Below are positions 60,212 to 64,000 of a stretch of DNA of 64,000 nt, one piece after another. Below the pieces are notes generated by a model. The model did not search any database. It saw only the letters and a program-made list of their open reading frames with translations, and was not told the DNA's origin. The position numbers were made by a program, and so were the translations under genes. Positions within the stretch are counted from its first letter, which is position 1; every line of letters begins with the position of its first letter. This DNA comes from Termitomyces sp. T153 (lineage: Eukaryota; Basidiomycota; Agaricomycetes; Agaricales; Lyophyllaceae): assembly GCA_018296165.2 (NCBI GenBank), contig JACKQL020000001.1, forward strand, positions 1,488,001-1,552,000, given 5' to 3'.

Positions 60212-60404
60212 CCAGAGTAGGTTGGAGGGAACCAGAGTGATGAGTTGATGACATGTGATGGAGTTAGGAACAGTGGGGGATGGTTCCAGGGGAGCCAGGG
60301 GAAGTGTTGGTGGCTGCAGAAAAGTCATCAGAATTGGCCAGGGGGCCATCAGAGTTAGCCAGAGAAGCATCAGAATTAGCCAGAGTGGGTGCAGAGGATA
60401 GACA
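60212..60404 (-). repeat. Family B LTR, right part, truncated
   Basis: Continuation of 57451-58217 after the nested solo LTR. Stops at AGACAATGG, where an A LTR fragment starts, so its terminal TGACA is missing. Confidence 0.78.
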
Positions 60405-60560
60405 ATGGCTTACTTTCCCATACTATACTTTTGAACTGTATAAATACTGCCTATACATAAACACTCACCATTGAATCCAATCCCCTCAAATCAAACTCTT
60501 CTATCTCTAAGCTTACCATCTTGAGATTTCATTTTGCCTCTATTGCTTACTCTGTCCCTC
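60405..60560 (+). repeat. Family A LTR fragment
   Basis: Holds the CCCATACTATAC and TATAAATACTGCC blocks and ends at CCCTC, where a B LTR starts. Compare 30740-30890. Confidence 0.8.
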
Positions 60561-61908
60561 TGTCACGACCCGTTCCCCAAAACCCCGCACATCGTCCATC
60601 AAACCCCCGAACCCCCAAAAGGACCCCAACGCTCCGCCGAACTTCTGCCCATGCCCACGCCTACTTCAGCTAACTCCGACACCTCCCCGGCTAACTCCGA
60701 CGGCCCCCTGGCCAACTTCGGTGCTGTCACAACCCGTTCCCCAAAACCCCGCACATCGTCCATCAAACCCCCGAACCCCCAAAAGGACCCCCAACGCTCC
60801 GCCGAAACTTCCGCCCATGCCCACGCCTACTTCGGCTAACTCCGACACCTCCCCGGCTAACTCCGACGGCCCCCTGGCCAACTTCGGTGCCTGCCCCGCA
60901 GCCACTGACACTTACCCTGGGCTTCCCAAACCCCGAGAACCACCCCCGCTATTCCTGATCTTCGCCCACCCATCATTAACTCAACACCCTGCTTCCTCCG
61001 ACCTATTCCGGAATATCACGACAACCCCGGAACAACCCGCGATCCCATCAACGTATCAGCGCAGCACGATCTTCGATCACAACCGACACCCGCCCGCTCC
61101 GTCAAGCCCCGCCAAGCCCCGCCGCCACAGCCGACGTACCCCGAAGTCCTCCGGTAGTCAGTATATAAGTCATCGAGTAGCTCTTCGTACTCCAGTCTTG
61201 ATATTGCTTAACGTTACCTATGGTCTGATTGCTTCCTTTTTGTGTTTCGTGTTCGTTTTCGTATCTCTTTCTCCTTACTCTCAGTTTCCCGGTCTTATCT
61301 CAGTCTCCCGGTCTTATCTCAGTCTCCCGGTCTTATCTCAGTCTCCCGGTCTTATCTCAGTCTCCCGGTCTTGTCTCGTCCCCTTTTCGTTATCGCTCTC
61401 GTTATCGTTTCGTACCTCCACTCGAATCTACTCTTGTTCCATAATGTCTCGTCCAACGCCGTCTCGGTGACGTCGTCTGACCCTTGTGCCCAATTCTTCA
61501 TCAACCCTAACGACCTCACGAACTCCGCGATTATAATTACGAACCCCGACACCCCTTACCAGGTCCGAACCTCACTCTTCGCTCGGTCCCGGACTCCCTC
61601 AACTCCAAATGATCTCCCATCAAACCCCGGCTCCGCCCCCATTGATCACACAGCCACCTACTCCCTTGCTTCCGCAAATCTCCCGTACGGCCTTCTGCCT
61701 GAACCCCGCCAAGACCGTCTCATTTCCCCACAATCCGACTTCTCCGGACCTTCCCGGACCTGTCTGGATCACATCTCCCAATTACCCGCGCAAACCACCA
61801 GGACCCAGAACGTCTTCGAGTGTCCGGTCACCAATGCAGGGGAATCACGCCCGCCTAGTAAGGACTCGCCCAGTGCAGCTGCGCCCCCGAGGTCAGCGGA
61901 CCCTGACA
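60561..61908 (+). repeat. Family B LTR with duplicated head (putative 5' LTR)
   Basis: The first 164 bp (60561-60724, TGTCACGACCCG...) are repeated almost exactly from 60725, so the LTR proper is 60725-61908. It contains TATATAAG at 61162-61169 and about four tandem 19-bp units of GTCTCCCGGTCTTATCTCA between about 61280 and 61372. Ends GGACCCTGACA. CpG-rich. The flanks CCCTC and TAATA do not match, consistent with a 5' LTR whose partner lies outside the window. Confidence 0.82.
61162..61169 (+). promoter_or_regulatory. TATA box in family B LTR
   Basis: TATATAAG within the conserved block TAGTCAGTATATAAGTCAT, found in all B LTRs that retain this part. Confidence 0.7.
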
Positions 61909-61940
61909 TAATATCAAGACTCAACCTTACTCCGTCCGTG

Positions 61941-63871
61941 ATGCCCGCATTATCTCCGCACACACGATCAAATAGCTCCGATGTCTATGGTATACCCGTG
62001 CCGGGGAGCCCTTATGATTCATACGGCCCTGCCCAATTTGCCAAGGCACATTGAGTCACGGATCCGGCCCCAAACGTCCCCTCCGCTCCGGTTACTTTCA
62101 TACAACAGCTCCTCCCATCGACACCCTCCCAACTCCCACCCAACCCCTCACGCAAACTGCCGAATCATCCCCCATCCCACCCCTACCCTCTCCGCCAACC
62201 CTGTTCCCTCACACAAGGTTGACCCCGACGTCACCCAAAGAACAGCATTCCAAAGCCCAGTGACCACCCGACCCGACGAGCGACAATGTCCCCGGCACCC
62301 CGACAACCCTCCGACAAACAATACCACCGACCCACCGCGAAACAGCCACCCATTGTGCAACGGATCGCCAGCCATGATAAGACCACTGAGAACGCGCTTC
62401 CCCGGAAGCCCGCCTGTGGACCCACCGGCCCGCCCGCAACCAAGAAATCTCAGACCTAGGCTACGTTCCAACCCCAGGACCTGCTTCCGGGCCTCGATCG
62501 ATTCGGCCGCCACCTCCGCCCAACAAATGAAGGGGCCCGACACCCCCGACCCGACCCCGACAACCCCGGAACAAGACCAAAACATCCCCGAGCCTCTAGA
62601 CGTTAATAAGGAGAACCACGGCGCTCCACTCCCAACAAGGGACAACTCCAGACCACGCCGCTAGTCCACCACCCTCCCCCACAAAATCGGGAGCCCCCGA
62701 CAACGAGGACCCGGGACGCCAAAACCCCCCCCCCGCATGCCACCCCCGAGCCTAAAACTCCACCCCCAGACTACGCCACCTCCCACGAAGGAATCCCCAG
62801 CATAGGGGCCACCCCGAACTAACTATAGGGAAAAAGGACCCTATACGAAGTAGTTCCCTAAGTGCTCTAAATTCGCTGACATGTTCATATAAGGGAGGGA
62901 GAAGCCCCACCATCATCCAGAAAACAACGATCGGCCATTTAAGCGACTCGACAACCCCAAGGGCACGCGCTCCCATATCCTCAAAAGACCTCCCCCATCT
63001 GGCTCGACGACCCAAAACGACCCCGCGCCAGCCCGAAACAGTCCCACCCAGACCCCTCCGAACCCATCAACCCAGCTCCGGACCCTGGCAACACGACTCC
63101 AGGGCCTCCGCTCCGACCCCGACATCTGACCAAGAGGACTCACAGCGCCGGCTCGACAACGATGCCCTGGTAGCCCCAACTCCGCAACAGAAATCACCAC
63201 CCACTCCAAACCCCGCCCCTACACCGGAATATGTCCGCCCGAACAGGGACCACATCACCGGGGCCTCCAGACAAGCTGGCAGTGCCTCCCCCCACTATCA
63301 CCCCTGCACTTGCACAATCTCCAGACCGCTCCGGAACACGAATGAAGAGTAAATCCGACCCTGCCGCATCCCCCGGGGAGCCCCACTCCAGTGCCCTCCC
63401 GCGGCCGACCTTCCCGCCGCCCCAACAACCATGAACAACCAACAAACCCCCACCAAGTGACCCTTGAGTCGACTCCGGGACCACCCACTTCTTCCCGATG
63501 AAGGGACCACCGACCCCCGAACCTCCGAACTCGAGGAAGTATTGGAAATACGTAAGACCCCCCTTTGTCCGCCGCGGGCTTACCTTTGGTCAGGAGAGCA
63601 ATATCACGTAGATGACCCGGAACCCCAAATTGGGCCCCGGACCCGAAGGAACTGGTTGGGACTGATCACCCCGCATCCTACCCCCTCGGTCATCGACACT
63701 CCGGAGCACACCAAAGCGCCACCCGAAGCAGGCCCGCCCACAGACGCAGCACTCCAGAACACAACCCCGACCCGGACCAACTATACTGCGAAGACGAACC
63801 CCGCCTCACCCAACCCCGCCAATAAAAAAGGGCCCGCCCGCCTTCACCACCAATACCGACGTAAGGGCTAG
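61941..63871 (+). pseudogene. Family B gag-like region, N-terminal, broken
   Basis: First ATG after the LTR at 61941 gives MPALSPHTRSNSSDVYGIPV, stopped by TGA at 62052. The same frame continues with VTFIQQLLPSTPSQLPP. A better frame then runs to 62664 (SPVTTRPDERQCPRHPDN, PEQDQNIPEPLDVNKENHG), and a third open frame covers 63464-63871 (EVLEIRKTPLCPPRAYLWSG, RRNWLGLITPHP). All are Pro-rich, plausible for gag, but no capsid or CCHC motif is visible. Strong excess of C over G on this strand. Assignment to gag rests on position after the LTR. Confidence 0.45.
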
Positions 63872-64000
63872 ACCATGGGAAGACCCCCATTACCCCCCGC
63901 CCACCGCACCGCCAAGACAACCAAAGCCCCGAACCCGTTGGGCGCCGTACAAAATTCAAAGGCCACCCTCTACTACCAAAACGGCGCACGTCCCCTACAC
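63872..64000. other. Window end inside putative B element
   Basis: Continues C-rich sequence in the same style as the preceding region; no separate feature is seen. Confidence 0.4.

Noticed and set aside
62148..62645. Gly/Val-rich minus-strand frames in the last 2 kb (also 63194-63989)
   Set aside because: Shadows caused by the C-rich plus strand: few stop codons occur by composition alone.
1..64000. tRNA or rRNA genes and host protein genes
   Set aside because: No cloverleaf with A and B box spacing or rRNA-like sequence noticed, and no frame with host-type homology was recognised. A tool search could still find a short tRNA.

Overview
This window is a fungal retrotransposon graveyard; I found no host gene in it. 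Everything that can be identified is LTR retrotransposon sequence with the order protease, reverse transcriptase (RT), RNase H, integrase, that is Ty3/gypsy. The only spliced gene has 47-61 bp introns with GTRAGT-like donors and CTAAC-like branch sites. Together with heavy CpG decay in older copies and chromodomain integrases, this suggests a basidiomycete, probably a mushroom-forming Agaricomycete. That assignment is inferred; no host marker gene is present.

Six families are named here A to F. A (LTR about 1.0-1.1 kb, TGATG...CATCA, 4-bp target duplications) and E (LTR about 1.1 kb, 4-bp duplication) have related polyproteins with a Y/FIDD RT box and no visible chromodomain. D (LTR about 0.3 kb) and C (LTR about 0.2 kb) make 5-bp duplications and carry chromodomains. 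B (C-rich LTR about 1-1.2 kb, TGTCACGACC...GACA, 5-bp duplications) is present mainly as LTRs. F is a decayed Ty3/gypsy element without recognised LTRs.

Layout. 1-28093: element A1 on the minus strand. Its integrase is split by a solo A LTR, that LTR is split by a complete D element, and D is split by a nearly complete E element (6183-15070). 28094-31267: a B LTR joins A1 gag to a piece of a second, oppositely oriented A element (A2). 31268-37690: element A3 on the plus strand. 37695-41133: overlapping B LTR fragments. 41134-57010: element F, split by a full-length C element (44045-56751), which itself contains a solo A LTR. 57451-61908: B LTRs nested in each other and split by a solo A LTR. 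61909-64000: the probable gag start of a CpG-rich B element that runs off the window.

The most interesting item is in family A. Between the end of pol and the 3' LTR, all three sampled ends carry a gene in antisense orientation, with up to five exons and four phase-0 introns. Its product has a Zn2Cys6-like cysteine motif (C-x2-C-x8-C-x8-C-x2-C-x6-C) and a glutamate-rich C-terminal part. Antisense placement would let a spliced gene travel in an RNA intermediate without losing its introns. The second notable item is element E, whose gag, protease and downstream pol frames are joined by two canonical -1 slippery heptamers.
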